DNA from: Prorocentrum cordatum
Taxonomy: Eukaryota > Sar > Dinophyceae > Prorocentrales > Prorocentraceae
Direction of reading: 5' to 3'
DNA length: 64,000 nucleotides
Assembly (NCBI GenBank): GCA_963575745.1
Contig: CAUYUJ010018038.1
Span: forward strand, 130,001 to 194,000
The stretch's first letter is position 1, and each line of letters begins with the position of its first letter. Both the position numbers and the translations under genes were made by a program. The notes under the pieces were generated by a model. It ran no database searches, was not told the origin of the DNA, and was given only the letters and a program-made list of their open reading frames with translations. Of this stretch, positions 11,576-22,855 are shown one piece after another.

Positions 11576-12596
11576 CCAAGATGGCCCAAGACTGCTCCAA
11601 GAGCGAAAAGGCGAGAAAGCACAAAACATTGATTTTCCTTAGGTTTTGGAAGGATTTTGGCCTCTTGGGGGGGCCCAAGAGGCGATCCGAGGCACTCTAG
11701 AGGGGCGAGGCTAATTAAGGCTCCCCCCTTCTTTGATATATATTCCCAACATGGCCCCAAGAGCGCCCCGAAGGCTCCCAAGAGCGCCCCAAGAGCGCCC
11801 CAAGAGCGCCCCAAGAGGGCCCCAAGAGGCGCCCAAGATGCCTCCAAGAGGCTCCCAAGAGACTCCCAAGAGGCCCCAAGAGAATCCAATATGGCCCAAG
11901 ACGGCTCCAAGAGCGAAAAGGCGAGAAAGCAAAAAACAATGATTTTCTGTAGGTTTTGGACGGGTTTTGGCTTCTTGGGGGGGGGCCCAAGAGGCGACTC
12001 GAGGCACTCTAGAGGGGCGGGGCTAATTAAAGCTCCACCCTTCTTTGATAGATCTCCTCCAAGATGGCGCCATGAGCACCCCGAAGGCACCCAAGAGCGC
12101 CCCAAGAGCGCCCCAAGAGAACCCCAAGAGGCTCCAAGAGACGCCAAGAGGCGCCCAAGAGGCCTCCAAAAGGCTCCCAAGAGACCCCCAAGAGGCCCCA
12201 AGAGGCTCCCAAGATGGCCCAAGAAGGCTCCAAGAGCGAAAATGCGAGAAAGCAAAAAACATTGATTTTCCATAGGTTTTGTAAGGATTTTGGCCTCTTG
12301 GGGAGCCCAAGAGGCGACTCGAGGCACTCTAGAGGGGCAGCGCTAATTGGGGACCCCCCCTTCTTTGATAGATCTCCTCCAAGATGGCCCCAAGAGCGCC
12401 TCGAAGGCTCCCAAGAGCGCCCCAAGAGCGTCCCAAGAGGGCCCCAAGAGGCCCCAAGAGGCTCCCAAGAGGCCTCCAAGAGGCCCCCAAGAGACCCCCA
12501 AGAGGCCGCAAGAGGCTCCCCGAGATACGCAAGAGGCCCCCGGGACCGCCAAGAGGCCCCAAAGACGGCCCAAGAGGCCCCCAAGCTCGCCATTGT
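11576..12596 (+). repeat. ~315-bp higher-order repeat, 3 units
   Basis: ATGGCCCAAGAC.GCTCCAAG with a following GAAAGCA.AAAACA.TGATTTT starts at about 11580, 11891 and 12213. Each unit includes AGGCACTCTAGAGGGGC and TTCTTTGATA, then CCAAGAGCGCCC decamers. Confidence 0.85.
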
Positions 12597-12975
12597 CCTC
12601 CTCCTCCTCCTCTTTTTCTTCCTCCTCCCTCCTCCCCCTCCTCCCTCCTCCCCCTCCTCCTCCTCCTCCTCCTCCTCCTCCTCCTTCTCCTTTTCCTCCT
12701 TCTCGTCCTCCTCGTCCTCGCAGTCCTCCATCTCCTCCTCCTGATTTTCCTCCTCCTCCTCCCTCCTCCCTCCTCCCCCTCCCCCTCCTCCTCCTCCTCC
12801 TCCTTCTCCTGCTTCTCCTTTTCCTCCTTCTCGTCCTCCTCGTCCTCGCAGTCCTCCATCTCCTCCTCCTTATCTTCCTCCTCCTCCTCCTCCCCCTCCT
12901 CCTCCTGCTCCTCCTCCTGCTCCTCCTCTTCCTCCTCCTACTCCGACGACGACGACTCCTCCTACATCCTCCCCC
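12597..12975 (+). repeat. TCC triplet microsatellite, with a ~115-bp internal duplication
   Basis: (TCC)n with TTC interruptions. TTCTCGTCCTCCTCGTCCTC with GCAGTCCTCCATCTCC occurs twice (about 12700 and 12825). Confidence 0.9.
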
Positions 12976-13967
12976 TCTTGGGGCGTATGGCGGCTCAACC
13001 CGCTCTTTGTTCTTCTGCATGCTCCCCCGCTTCCCTCATCACCTCCACTCCCCTGGGGCTCATTTCTGGACGGGCTGGTGGGGATACGCGAAGCGTCTAG
13101 AATTGGCCAAGGATGGACCGAGGAGGCAAGGATGCAAGGGTATCCTTGGGAAGGTTGCCCATCCTTACTATTCGGGTTGACTGTATGGTGAGAGTCGGGT
13201 ACTACTTACGTGTTGGGTGGGCGGGTGGGAGTGAGCCGAACAGCTTGCGCATGGGAGAAATGTCTCGACCCCTCCCCCGACCTGCCTCCTTGGACCTGAA
13301 CGGGGGGGCGCGACCAGTTGGAGCGGCCAAGATGGCCCAAGATGGATTCCAGGAGGGCCTCATAGAGCCGAGGATGACCTCGAAGATGGCTCGAAATAGC
13401 TCAATGTTGCTCAAGATGGCTTCCAAGATGCTGCAAGAGGCCTCCAGATCGCCACAAGAAGACGCCACGTGGCCACGGCGCCTCCCAAAGAAGCCACCAG
13501 GAGGCCAAAATCCGGCAAACCACCACGGTTGAGCATTGTTGTGTTCCTTCTCGCGTTGATGTGTTCGATGGCCCTACGAAGCCTGAAGATGGTTCGAAGA
13601 GGGTTTCGAAGGCGCTGTTATATAAAGCCCCCCTCTCTTTGAACAACAAAAAACACAAATTACCCTGACGATGTGCCCAATCCCTGCGCGATGTGTGGCC
13701 AGAAGGGCTGGCAAGAATTTACAGAGGGTGGTAACGTGGCAGGGACCTGAAATTGTTGCGAACGCTACTTGGGAAGCTCGCCGATCTGCGCGACTCGCAG
13801 GGCACCGATCAATGGACAGGGGCTTGATGGAAGTGATCAGGTATTTCCCTGGCCCGACAGGAAAGAGAACATCGAAAATGGCAGCGCCTTCCCAGATCGC
13901 ACCCACCAAAGGGAACGGCGAGATCTAATCTAGGCTCGCGGCAAGCACCCCCCCGCCCCCCGACAGC
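12976..13967. other. Mostly unassigned; CAAGATGG repeats at 13325-13450
   Basis: Short CCAAGATGGC-type units in the middle. Otherwise no gene or repeat recognised. Confidence 0.4.
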
Positions 13968-15300
13968 GGGCGCGTGTGGACACCGCCACTGGGGCCTTCG
14001 GTGGAGCTCCCGATGGGCCCACCAAATGTGTGAGGGGTGTGCTGACATGGGTCGGGCGGACGCATGCGGACCCCCGCCACTAGGACCTTCGGTGGAGCTC
14101 CTTATGGGGCCATGAAACGTGTGAAGGGTGTGCCGAAATCGGTGGCGCGGACGCGTGTGGACACCGCTGGGGCCTTCGGTGGAGCTCCCTATGGGGCCAC
14201 GAAATGTGTGAGGGGTGTGCCGACATGGGTGCCGCGGACGCATGTGGACACCGCCACTAGGGCCTTCGGTGGAGCTCCCTATGGGGCCACGAAATGTGTG
14301 ACGGGTGTGCTGACATGGGTCGGACGGACGCATGTAGACCCTGCCCTTGGGGCGTTCGGTGGAGCTCCCACTGGAAGCATGAAACGTGTGAGGGGTGTGC
14401 CGAAATCGGTGGCGCGGACGCGTGTGGACACTGCCACTGGGGCTTTCGGTGGAGCTCCTTATGGGGCCACAACGCGTGTGAGGGGCGTGCCGACATGGGT
14501 GGCGGGGGCGCATTTGGACACCGCCACTAGGGCCTTTGGTGGAGCTCCCTATGGGGCCACGAAATGTGTGAGGGGTGTGCTGACATGGGTGGCGCGGGCG
14601 CATGTGGACACCGCCACTAGGGCCTTCGGTGAGGCTCCCTATGGGCCCACCAAATGTGTGAGGGGTGTGCTGACAGGGGTCGGGCGCATGTGGACCCTGC
14701 CCTTGGAGCTTTCGGTGGAGCTCCCAATGGGGCCACGGTGCGTGTGAGGGGTGTGCCGACATGGGTGCCGCGGACGCATGTGGACACCGCCACTAGGGCC
14801 TTCGGTGGAGCTCCCTATGGGGCCACGAAATGTGTGACGGGTGTGCTGACATGGGTCGGACGGACGCATGTAGATCCTGCCCTTGGGGCTTTCGGTGGAG
14901 CTCCCACTGGAAGCATGAAACGTGTGAGGGGTGTGCCGAAATCGGTGGCGCGGACGCGTGTGGACACTGCCACTGGGGCTTTCGGTGGAGCTCCCTATGG
15001 GGCCACAACGCGTGTGAGGGGCGTGCCGACATGGGTGGCGGGGGCGCATTTGGACACCGCCACTAGGGCCTTCGGTGGAGCTCTCTATGGGGCCACGAAA
15101 TGTGTGAGGGGGTGTGCTGACATGGGTGGCGCGGGCGCATGTGGACACCGCCACTAGGGCCTTCGGTGAGGCTCCCTATGGGCCCACCAAATGTGTGAGG
15201 GGTGTGCTGACAGGGGTCGGGCGCATGTGGACCCTGCCCTTGGGGCTTTCGGTGGAGCTCCCAATGGGGCCACGAAACGTGAGAATCGTGTGCCGAAATC
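13968..15300 (+). repeat. Minisatellite array A4 with 536-bp higher-order duplication
   Basis: About 16 units of ~84 bp (GGTGGAGCTCCCTATGGGGC, GACGCATGTGGACACCGCCA). The segment 14220-14755 is repeated as 14756-15291 with near-identical order of variants. Confidence 0.9.
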
Positions 15301-15394
15301 CGCCGACTCTGTCGGCGTGTGTGAGGGGCTTTTCCGTTCGAGCCGTCATCTCCGTCATTCTTTGTACTCGTCGTCTCTGTCCTTCCCTTTCCCT

Positions 15395-16065
15395 GGGAGA
15401 CCTCTTCCCCTGGGCTCCAGCCAAGCCGACCTTGAGCAACCTCGTAATTGAGTCGAAGGGAAGCCCCTTCCCTTTGATCCCTCCCCCGCCGGGAGGGGGG
15501 GGGGGTAGCGACCCCCCCCCCGGGTCAGATACGACGCCCCCCCCTGGGACTCCTCTTCCCCTGGGCTCCAGCCAAGCCGACCTTGAGCAACCTCGTAATT
15601 GAGTCGAAGGGAAGCCCCTTCCCTTTGATCCCTCCCCCGCCGGGAGGGGGGGGGGGTAGCGACCCCCCCCCCCGGGTCAGATACGACGCCCCCCCCTGGG
15701 ACTCCTCTTCCCCTGGGCTCCAGCCAAGCCGACCTTGAGCAACCTCGTAATTGAGTCGAAGGGAAGCCCCTTCCCTTTGATCCCTCCCCCGCCGGGAGGG
15801 GGGGGGGGTAGCGACCCCCCCCCCGGGTCAGATACGACGCCCCCCCCTGGGACTCCTCTTCCCCTGGGCTCCAGCCAAGCCGACCTTGAGCAACCTCGTA
15901 ATTGAGTCGAAGGGAAGCCCCTTCCCTTTCATTCCTCCCCCGCCGGGAGGGGGGGGGGGGTAGCGGGGGGGGGTAGCGACCCCCCCTCCGAGTCAGATAC
16001 GACGCCCCCCCCCCGTACCGACCTTGAGCAACGTCGTCATTGAGTCGAAGGGAAGCCCCTTCCCT
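15395..16065 (+). repeat. 151-bp tandem repeat, 4 copies plus a variant
   Basis: CCTCTTCCCCTGGGCTCCAG starts at 15401, 15552, 15704 and 15855. Each unit ends in G and C homopolymers of 8-12 nt around TAGCGA. A shortened unit continues to about 16065. Confidence 0.95.
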
Positions 16066-16224
16066 TTCCCTTCCCCGACGGGGGGGGGAGAGGAGGTCCC
16101 GGGGGGGGTCCCGGGGGAGTCCCGGGGAAGTCCCGGGTCAGATACGACACCTCCCTCCCCCACCTTCTCGTCCTTCTCCCCGTTCTTCCAAACCATCCCA
16201 CAGCCCGTGCCTCTTGCTGCGCAT

Positions 16225-17251
16225 TGCGAACAGGGTCGGCGGCACCGGCCGTCAGGCCTTCGCAATCGGTGGCGCGGACGCGTGTGGACACAGCCACTAG
16301 GGCCTTCGGTGGAGCTCCCTATGGGGCCACGGGACGTGTGAGAGGTGTGCCGAAATAGGTGGCGCGGACGCATGTGGACACCGCCACTGGGGCCTTTGGT
16401 GGAGCTCCCTATGGCCACGGCGCGTGTGAGGGGTGTGCCGACATGGGTGCCGCGGACGCATGTGGACACCGCCACTTAGGACCATCGGTGGAGCTCCCTC
16501 TGGACCCACGAAATGTGTGAGGGGTGTGCTGGCATGGGTCGGGCGGGCGCATGTGGACCCTGCCCTTGGGGCTTTCGGTGGAGCTCCCTTTGGGGCCACG
16601 AAACGTGAGAAGCGTGTGCCGAAATAGGTGGCGCGGACGCATCCGGACTGCGACACGGAAACCTTCGGGGAGCTCCCTATGGGGCCACGACACGTGCAAG
16701 GGGTGTGCCGACATGGGTGGCGCGGACGCATGTGGACACCGCCACTGGGGCGGTCTGTGGAATTCCCTGTGCGGCCACGAAACGTGTGAGGGGTGCGCCG
16801 ACATGGGTGGTGCGGACGCAGGTGAACACCGCCAATGGGGCCCTCGGTGGAGCTCCCTATGGGGCCACGACACGTGTGAGGGGTGTGCCGACATGGGTGG
16901 CGCTGACGCATGTGGACACCGCCGCTGCGGCCTTCGATGGAGCTCCCTATGGGGCCACAAAGCGTGTATAGGTGGCGCGGACGCATGTGGACACCGCCAC
17001 TGGGGCCTTCGGTGGGAATTTCGGTGGAGCTCCCTATGGGGCCACGACGCGTGTGAGGGGTGTGCCGATATGGGTGGCGCGGACGCATGTGGAGACAGCC
17101 ACTGGGGCCTTCGGTGGAGCTCCTGATGGGGCCATAAAACTTGTGAAGGGTGTGCCGAAATCGGTGGCGCGGACGCATGTGGACACCGCCACTGGGGCTT
17201 TCTCTGGAGCTCCCTATGGGGCCACGACGCGTGTGAGGGATGTGCCGAAGC

Positions 17252-17310
<59 letters not shown>

Positions 17311-17409
17311 GTGACGATGATGATGATGATGATGATGACGATGACGATGACGATGACGATGATGATGATGATGATGATGGTGATGATGATGGTGATGATG
17401 ATGATGATA

Positions 17410-17460
<51 letters not shown>

Positions 17461-17820
17461 GTGGTGGGGATGATGATGATAACGATGGTGATAATGATGA
17501 TTATGGTGGTGGTGGTGATGACGATGATGGTGATGATGATGATAATGATGATGCTGATGGTGATGATGATAATGACGGCGATGATGACGACGATGATGGT
17601 GATGATGACGACGACGACGATGATGATTATGATGATGATGGCGATGATGATGATGCCGATGATGACGATGGTGACGATGGTGATGATGACGACGACGATG
17701 ATGAGGATGATGACGATGATGATGTTGGGAGGAGGGAGAAGGGGGAGGAGGAAGGAAGGAGTGGACGCGGGGAGCTGTCTCTTCAAAACGAGGGCCACAC
17801 CACAGGATGGTTGGGAACAA
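16225..17820 (+). repeat. Minisatellite module A5 with internal GAT array
   Basis: Left end GGCGGCACCGGCCGTCAGGC. About 12 units of ~84 bp to 17245, then (GAT)n, then right end GACGCGGGGAGC...CTTCAAAACGAGGGCC...CACAGGATGGTTGGGAA. Confidence 0.85.
17248..17730 (+). repeat. GAT triplet microsatellite (~480 bp)
   Basis: (GAT)n with GAC and GGT interruptions. Frames read as poly-Asp, poly-Met and poly-His on the two strands, so they are not genes. Confidence 0.95.
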
Positions 17821-18485
17821 AACCAAACGTATCTAGTCATACAAACAGTTCAAGGCAAAAAGGCATAAAACCCTCAGGTGATCCATGAAAAGACCTTGCA
17901 GGTTTCCTGCCCGCGCGCGCATGCTGAAACCATAAGAAACCATATGGACTTGGCCATCTCCACCAGAACCCGCATTCCCATCTCACAACGAGGTGCACCA
18001 ACGTTGATCCAGCATGCGCCCAGTGCGCTAACCAATGGAAAGAATACCATGAAGGGAACGTGCGCGCGCCACCACGCGCGCGTCAAAAACCATACGAAGT
18101 TCAGGATCTAGCTGTGCAAAAAAATGTGAAAACCTAATGTTTCACAAGTCTGCCAAGTGTCTCAAATTTCCGCGCGCGCGCTTCCTCACCACCCCGCCCT
18201 CAGCGACGCCGCGTTGCCGCCGTTACTGCCATCGTGAAATGCCGCCATTGTCGCCATCATCAGTCAACCACCTGTGCCACCGACCCATGGACATCATCAT
18301 CGTTACCGTCGTCACCAGCATAGGCGCCGTCATTGGCCTTGCCGTAATCATCGTCATCATCGCCACCACCACCATCGCTAACATCATAACCGTCACCGCC
18401 GGTGCCAACGTCATCATGATACCGCGCCCGCTCGAATCACCGACCCGCTATGACGCACCCGTGCGACAGCGCGGCCTCTGAGACG
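17821..18485. other. Unassigned; CATC-rich tract
   Basis: No gene recognised. 18290-18420 is a degenerate ATC/ACC triplet tract. Confidence 0.4.
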
Positions 18486-18489
18486 CGTT

Positions 18490-18770
18490 CAGAAGTTCCA
18501 ATCGATTAGAGCCATCGCGGCCGCATCACTTGTGCCAAACCAGCTGATCGCTCTGCGCGCGAGCTTGCGCGCGCTGGCGCAGCCGAAGAGATGCGCCAGC
18601 CAGGGCCAAGTAATCACCACGATCGCGGCCGCATTGAGGCGCGCAGGGAGGTTCCAATCACTAAGCGCTATCGCGGCCGTATCATTTGCGCCAAACCAGC
18701 TGGTCGCTCTGCGCGCGAGCGTGCGCGCGACAGCGCGCCAATGCCGCCGCAATGACGACGGCCGAACTTA
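18490..18770 (+). repeat. ~157-bp tandem duplication
   Basis: GTTCCAATC and GCCAAACCAGCTG.TCGCTC followed by TGCGCGCGAGC occur at about 18495-18570 and 18651-18725. Confidence 0.75.
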
Positions 18771-19021
18771 ATTGCACCTCATAGCTGCCACCGCATGGCT
18801 TGCACCACGTAACTTCCACCACCTGTGTTCCACCACACAGCTTGCACCTCCAGAGTGCACCCAATCACCGTTTGGAGTCTACGCTGGCCAGCGTGCATGT
18901 ATGCGTACGTTCAATACTTATACACACAGACTGGGAGAAAGAACGGGAAAGCGAGAAAGAGAGAGAGAGAGAGAGAAAAAAAGTCGAGAGAGAGAGAGAA
19001 AGAGCGAGAGAGAGAGAGAGT
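18771..19021 (+). repeat. GA dinucleotide microsatellite
   Basis: (AG)n with AAAA interruptions at about 18940-19021, preceded by a short CACCACCTG-rich stretch. Confidence 0.85.
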
Positions 19022-20640
19022 TGACCCACTATTAAGGAGGGTCAATATGGACGCAAATCCCTTCTGCCACTCGGTTGGGTTCGTTATGTTGTGTTGGAGC
19101 GGAGTCGGCAGCTTCGGCGTAGGCATAGTGAAGTGATGTCCTGCCCCTTATCCTGATAACGCGGACGCAGCGATACAGATCGCCCTGCATCAGTGGACAG
19201 GCCTCCGATCCACACGGTCTGCACGCGTTGGTGAGAACATCCAAGTCTGGTCCTAGCTGCCTAGCTCACACGCGACAGATCAAGCGGCACTAGGCACGTC
19301 GGCAGAGAGCACACAGCGATGGGCCAGTAGGGCACAGGTCAAGACAGATCCATTGAAAAAGGGCGAGCGCAGCAATGGAAAAGCGCGCTCCGCCATCCGA
19401 TATCCAAGAACTCACGCGCGCGCAGCTTCGTGAGGCAGTCATTCCACGTCCCTGGTCCTTCCTCTAAATTCTGACACTCACAGGCAGGGCACCCTGGATT
19501 GTCCAGCGAGCGTTCCGGCAGGCCCTGCTCGGTCACTGATGGCCCCCTCTCCTCACGAGGTGTTTCATTGAGCGATGACTGGCAACACGGAAGCTGAAGC
19601 AGAACTTAGGCAGGCAGAGAGTCGCTGATTTCCAGCCTCTCAGGGGCATAAGGCAGAAATTCGCCAGAGGGGGCGGAGGCAACTGACGGCGCACACGGGC
19701 GAGCAATGGCCAGCACACAACGGCAAGTAAGGGCAGACAGCCAGACTGGCAGGCAGGTGGACGGGCAGGCAGGCAGGCAGGCAGGCAAGGGACATACGAC
19801 AGGCAAGAGTAAGCACGGCTCATCAGCAAAACAGCTGTTTATAAGGTCTCGCCAACATGGAAAGACTGAGGCGAGTAAAGGAGACCAGACGAAGCAAGCA
19901 CGAGCTGGACAAGCTAGCCTAAACAAGAGAGTCAGCACCCAGGGCATGCAAAGAACGATCACGAAAAGTTAGCGGATGCGATCTAAGGAAGCATGCGAAA
20001 AGATTCATTGACGAAAAAGGCACGCATATGCAGCATGGGTAAAGAAGCAATGACAGACGAATTGGCAAGCAGAGATAAGCACAAGCATGCAGAGGCAGGG
20101 AAAAGCAAGCAACCAAACACGAATGAGCGAAGATCATCAAAGGGAGGCGGCAGGGCGAAGCACAGAGAACGAATGCAGACGAGCAGAGGCGATCGAGGGT
20201 AGGCAGCACCAGACGCAAAGAAATGCTGAGGAACACCTCCAGAAGCATCGGGAAGAAAACTGGAGGCACCCGCCGAAGAATCCGTGGGCAGGCACGACGA
20301 CAGACTCCAACATCCCCGCAGGCGCCCTTCTTGCAGCGCCCTGTCGTCGGCCACGCACCGAACCGGGTCAGCACCGACCCAGGTCAGCCAAGGCGACGTC
20401 CCGAGGTCAGGCCGGCCACGATGCAGCTCCCGAACCCATGTCGGCGGAGGCCCAGGGAGGGGGAGGGGTCGGCCCCAGATGGCTCCCAAACCTGGGTCGG
20501 AGGGGATCGGCTCACCCCCGTTGCCGCTGACCCCGGTTGCCTGCCCACACGTGACAGAAACGGGCATGCGTGAACGCACGGGCGACGATGCAATCTGCGC
20601 TTGCTTGGATCTGAGAACCCCACTCCATCCTTGGCACCCA
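19022..20640. other. Single-copy-looking DNA, no gene identified
   Basis: Little internal repetition apart from (GGCA)n at about 19766-19792. Open frames on both strands (for example 20747-19983, minus) have no recognisable domain or codon bias. Confidence 0.4.
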
Positions 20641-20647
20641 TAGAAGC

Positions 20648-20816
20648 CTGAGCATTTTCTTAGGGTGGAGGGCTCAGGGTGACATCCCTCGGGCTCTTGC
20701 ACCTCGAAAACCAATCCGTATTGTGATAAGTTGTTTTGCAAATTCAAATCTCGAAAATCAATCGAAACGGCATTTCAGATTTCACCCTTTGCCCTCCACC
20801 CAAGGAAAAGGCTCGG
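20648..20816. mobile_element. MITE family 2, copy A
   Basis: About 169 bp. The left end is CTGAGCATTTTCTTAGGGTG and the right end is the imperfect inverse (through CCACCCAAGGAAAAGGCTCG), giving a ~35-bp inverted repeat around GGGTGGAGGGC. It is an inverted copy of 22856-23025. No target duplication was recognised. Confidence 0.7.
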
Positions 20817-21168
20817 GAAACGGTGCAGCGACAGACCGTGCGGCGTGCGGTGACCTCAGCATCTCCAGAGACCTCACCGCACGGCCTGCCGCGCACGGTC
20901 CCAACACCTGGTGACCCCAGCGGCCCGAGACGTCCTCGGAGAACCACCCGAGCCCCGAGCCCCAAAACCGTGAGGTCACCCCGAATCCCCACTGACTCAC
21001 CACACTGGCCAGCCTTCGAATGTTTGGTTGCCAGGCCGTAGCTCGAGTCTTCCAGAGGCTGGTCGGAACGATCCAGGCACCCCCAGAACGCCCTCGAGGA
21101 GGCGCAGCTGCTGGAAAGCGTCCAGAGGCGAGAATCCCTCCAAAAAGCCACGAAGCCGTCCGAAGACC
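20817..21168 (+). repeat. ~130-bp dispersed repeat at 20865-21005, then unassigned
   Basis: CCGCACGG...CCCGAGAC.TCC.CGGAGAAC...CCAAAACCG.GAGGT...CCCCACTGACTCACCAC is shared with 47260-47395. Confidence 0.6.
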
Positions 21169-21170
21169 TA

Positions 21171-21349
21171 CTCCAGATTTCGTAATAAAAGGGAGGGGGT
21201 CTCATTTCGGGGGGGGTCTCTTCCAGGCTATCTTGGAGGGCCTGGGGGGGTCTGGGGACGATGTTTTGGAGGGTTCTCCCACGGGGGAGGTCTGAAATGG
21301 CTTGTCTTGGAGGGTCCAGACCCCCTCCCTTTTATTACGAAATCTGGAG
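21171..21349. mobile_element. MITE family 1, copy 1 (Tc1/mariner-like)
   Basis: A 179-bp element with a perfect 32-bp terminal inverted repeat beginning CTCCAGATTTCGTAATAAAA, flanked on both sides by TA (21169-21170 and 21350-21351). A TA duplication with CTCC ends resembles Stowaway-type MITEs mobilised by Tc1/mariner transposases. No coding capacity. Confidence 0.85.
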
Positions 21350-21351
21350 TA

Positions 21352-22061
21352 GCATTCGACATCCCAAATCCCGCACCGTTTGGAGAGGCCTCCGAACCTG
21401 GGACGAGGATAAACTCGGATGAGGATAAATTGAGCATCTCTGAGATCTGGCGGCTCTGGAGGCTGTCTCCAGCGACACGGCCTCCTCCGAACGCTCTGGT
21501 ACGGATTGATCCTCGTCCTGGCCCCGTCCGGCTCTCCCCCTCTCTGCTCCAACTCCTGCGCGCGCCGCCCCACCCAGACACCCGGCTCCTCAATTCTTTT
21601 CGATGCGTGGGCCCTGGAAGCCCGGACCACTTCTCCAGGACCCGTCCTTCGTCCTGAGTTGTTGCTTGACGGTCCCCGGGCCCAGCGAGGGCCCCTGGAG
21701 GCCGAAAATCGGCGGTGGACAAACCTCCCTTTAGTAAACCTCCCCTTAGTGAAAACGGCCTGGGACCGAAACCGACGGACCTGGACCCGCAAAAATGACG
21801 GCCGCGACGCCCTCGCGCGAACCGAAAACGGCCAATTCGCTAATCGACGTGTCAGGGTAGGAGGTCTGTCCACCCCCGAGAAAACAGCCCAAGACCGCCC
21901 GCTCCGATTCTTGTGGGAGCGTCGGATCTCTGGGCAGAGAGCGCTTCGGGAGCAGCCGCTCCGCGGCATGCTCGACCGCTGGGGAGCACTCCCTCCCCCA
22001 CGGCAGGCCCGAGCGGCGGGAGCCCTGTCGCTCCCAGGAGCGGAGCGGCCAGCCCGGCCTC
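21352..22061. other. Unassigned sequence
   Basis: No repeat seen. Overlapping open frames without known domains. Confidence 0.35.
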
Positions 22062-22137
22062 CTCCTCCTCCTCCTCCTCCTCCTCCTCCTCCTCCTCCTC
22101 CTCCTCCTCCTCCTCCTCCTCCTCCTCCTCCTCCTCC
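22062..22137 (+). repeat. TCC triplet microsatellite
   Basis: A pure (TCC)n run of about 75 bp. Confidence 0.95.
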
Positions 22138-22196
22138 CCCCTCCACTTGCGCGTCTGGTGGTGCGGCGGGCATGAGTCATCCAGAATGACTGCCTA

Positions 22197-22349
22197 CCAA
22201 ACCACCCCAACCCAACCCGAAGGTCCAGATTTCGGGTTGGGGGGGGTACGAGTTCCATCCTGTGCTTTCCATGTTCCCGACGCCCACCCCCCCCCACACT
22301 GAGAACGGAGGGCAGATTGGGGCCTTCGGGTTGGGTTGGGATGGTTTGG
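22197..22349. mobile_element. Terminal-inverted-repeat element (CCAAACC ends)
   Basis: A 153-bp segment with a 27-bp inverted repeat that has one mismatch, starting CCAAACCACCCCAACC on the left with its inverse ending GGTTTGG on the right. Only one copy in the window and no clear target duplication, so transposon origin is inferred from structure alone. Confidence 0.5.
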
Positions 22350-22392
22350 CGGGTGGTGAAATCCAGAAGGAAGGACGACGGAGGAGAAGGCG

Positions 22393-22536
22393 CAGGGCTC
22401 GAGCTAAACAGTGCTTTCCGTTCTCGTTTTGCTTTCGTTCTCCCTCGCTCTGTCTTCGGTCCGACTTTGCTGCAAAATGGAACCAACACGAAAACGTTCC
22501 ACGAAATCGCCAAAACACAAATTAGCTCGAGCCCTG
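22393..22536. mobile_element. hAT-like MITE
   Basis: A 144-bp segment with a perfect 15-bp terminal inverted repeat (CAGGGCTCGAGCTAA). It is flanked by AGAAGGCG (22385-22392) and AGAAGGAG (22537-22544), a 7/8 match. CAGGG-type ends with an 8-bp duplication are the signature of hAT elements. The flank is purine-rich, so part of the match could be chance. Confidence 0.55.
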
Positions 22537-22855
22537 AGAAGGAGGAGGCGGATCGGGAGAAGGAGAATTAGAAGGAGGCGGCAGAGAAACAAAACAAAAA
22601 AAAAGGGAGAGAGAGAGAGAGAAGAAACAAAAAAAGAGAAAGAGAAAAAGACGCCTACGGCACGAGCGGCGAGCGTATCCAAATCCATGGCCTCACGGTC
22701 TGGATCCCAGGGGCGCGATCCCGTGGATACGCGGTCGCATGGGGCACGGTTCCGCGCGGGGCACCCGCGACAAAAAAAAACGCTCCGCCTCCGCGGGGTC
22801 GCTTTTCTGAGCCCGCTCTAGCCGTGGAGCCGAGAACCCCCATGCAGGCCATCCA

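Noticed and set aside
16297-17868. His-, Met- and Asp-rich frames of 200-509 aa
   Set aside because: They are translations of the GAT microsatellite and the flanking minisatellite.
19983-20747. 254-aa minus-strand frame
   Set aside because: Cuts across a MITE at its start, has no recognisable domain and no consistent codon preference.
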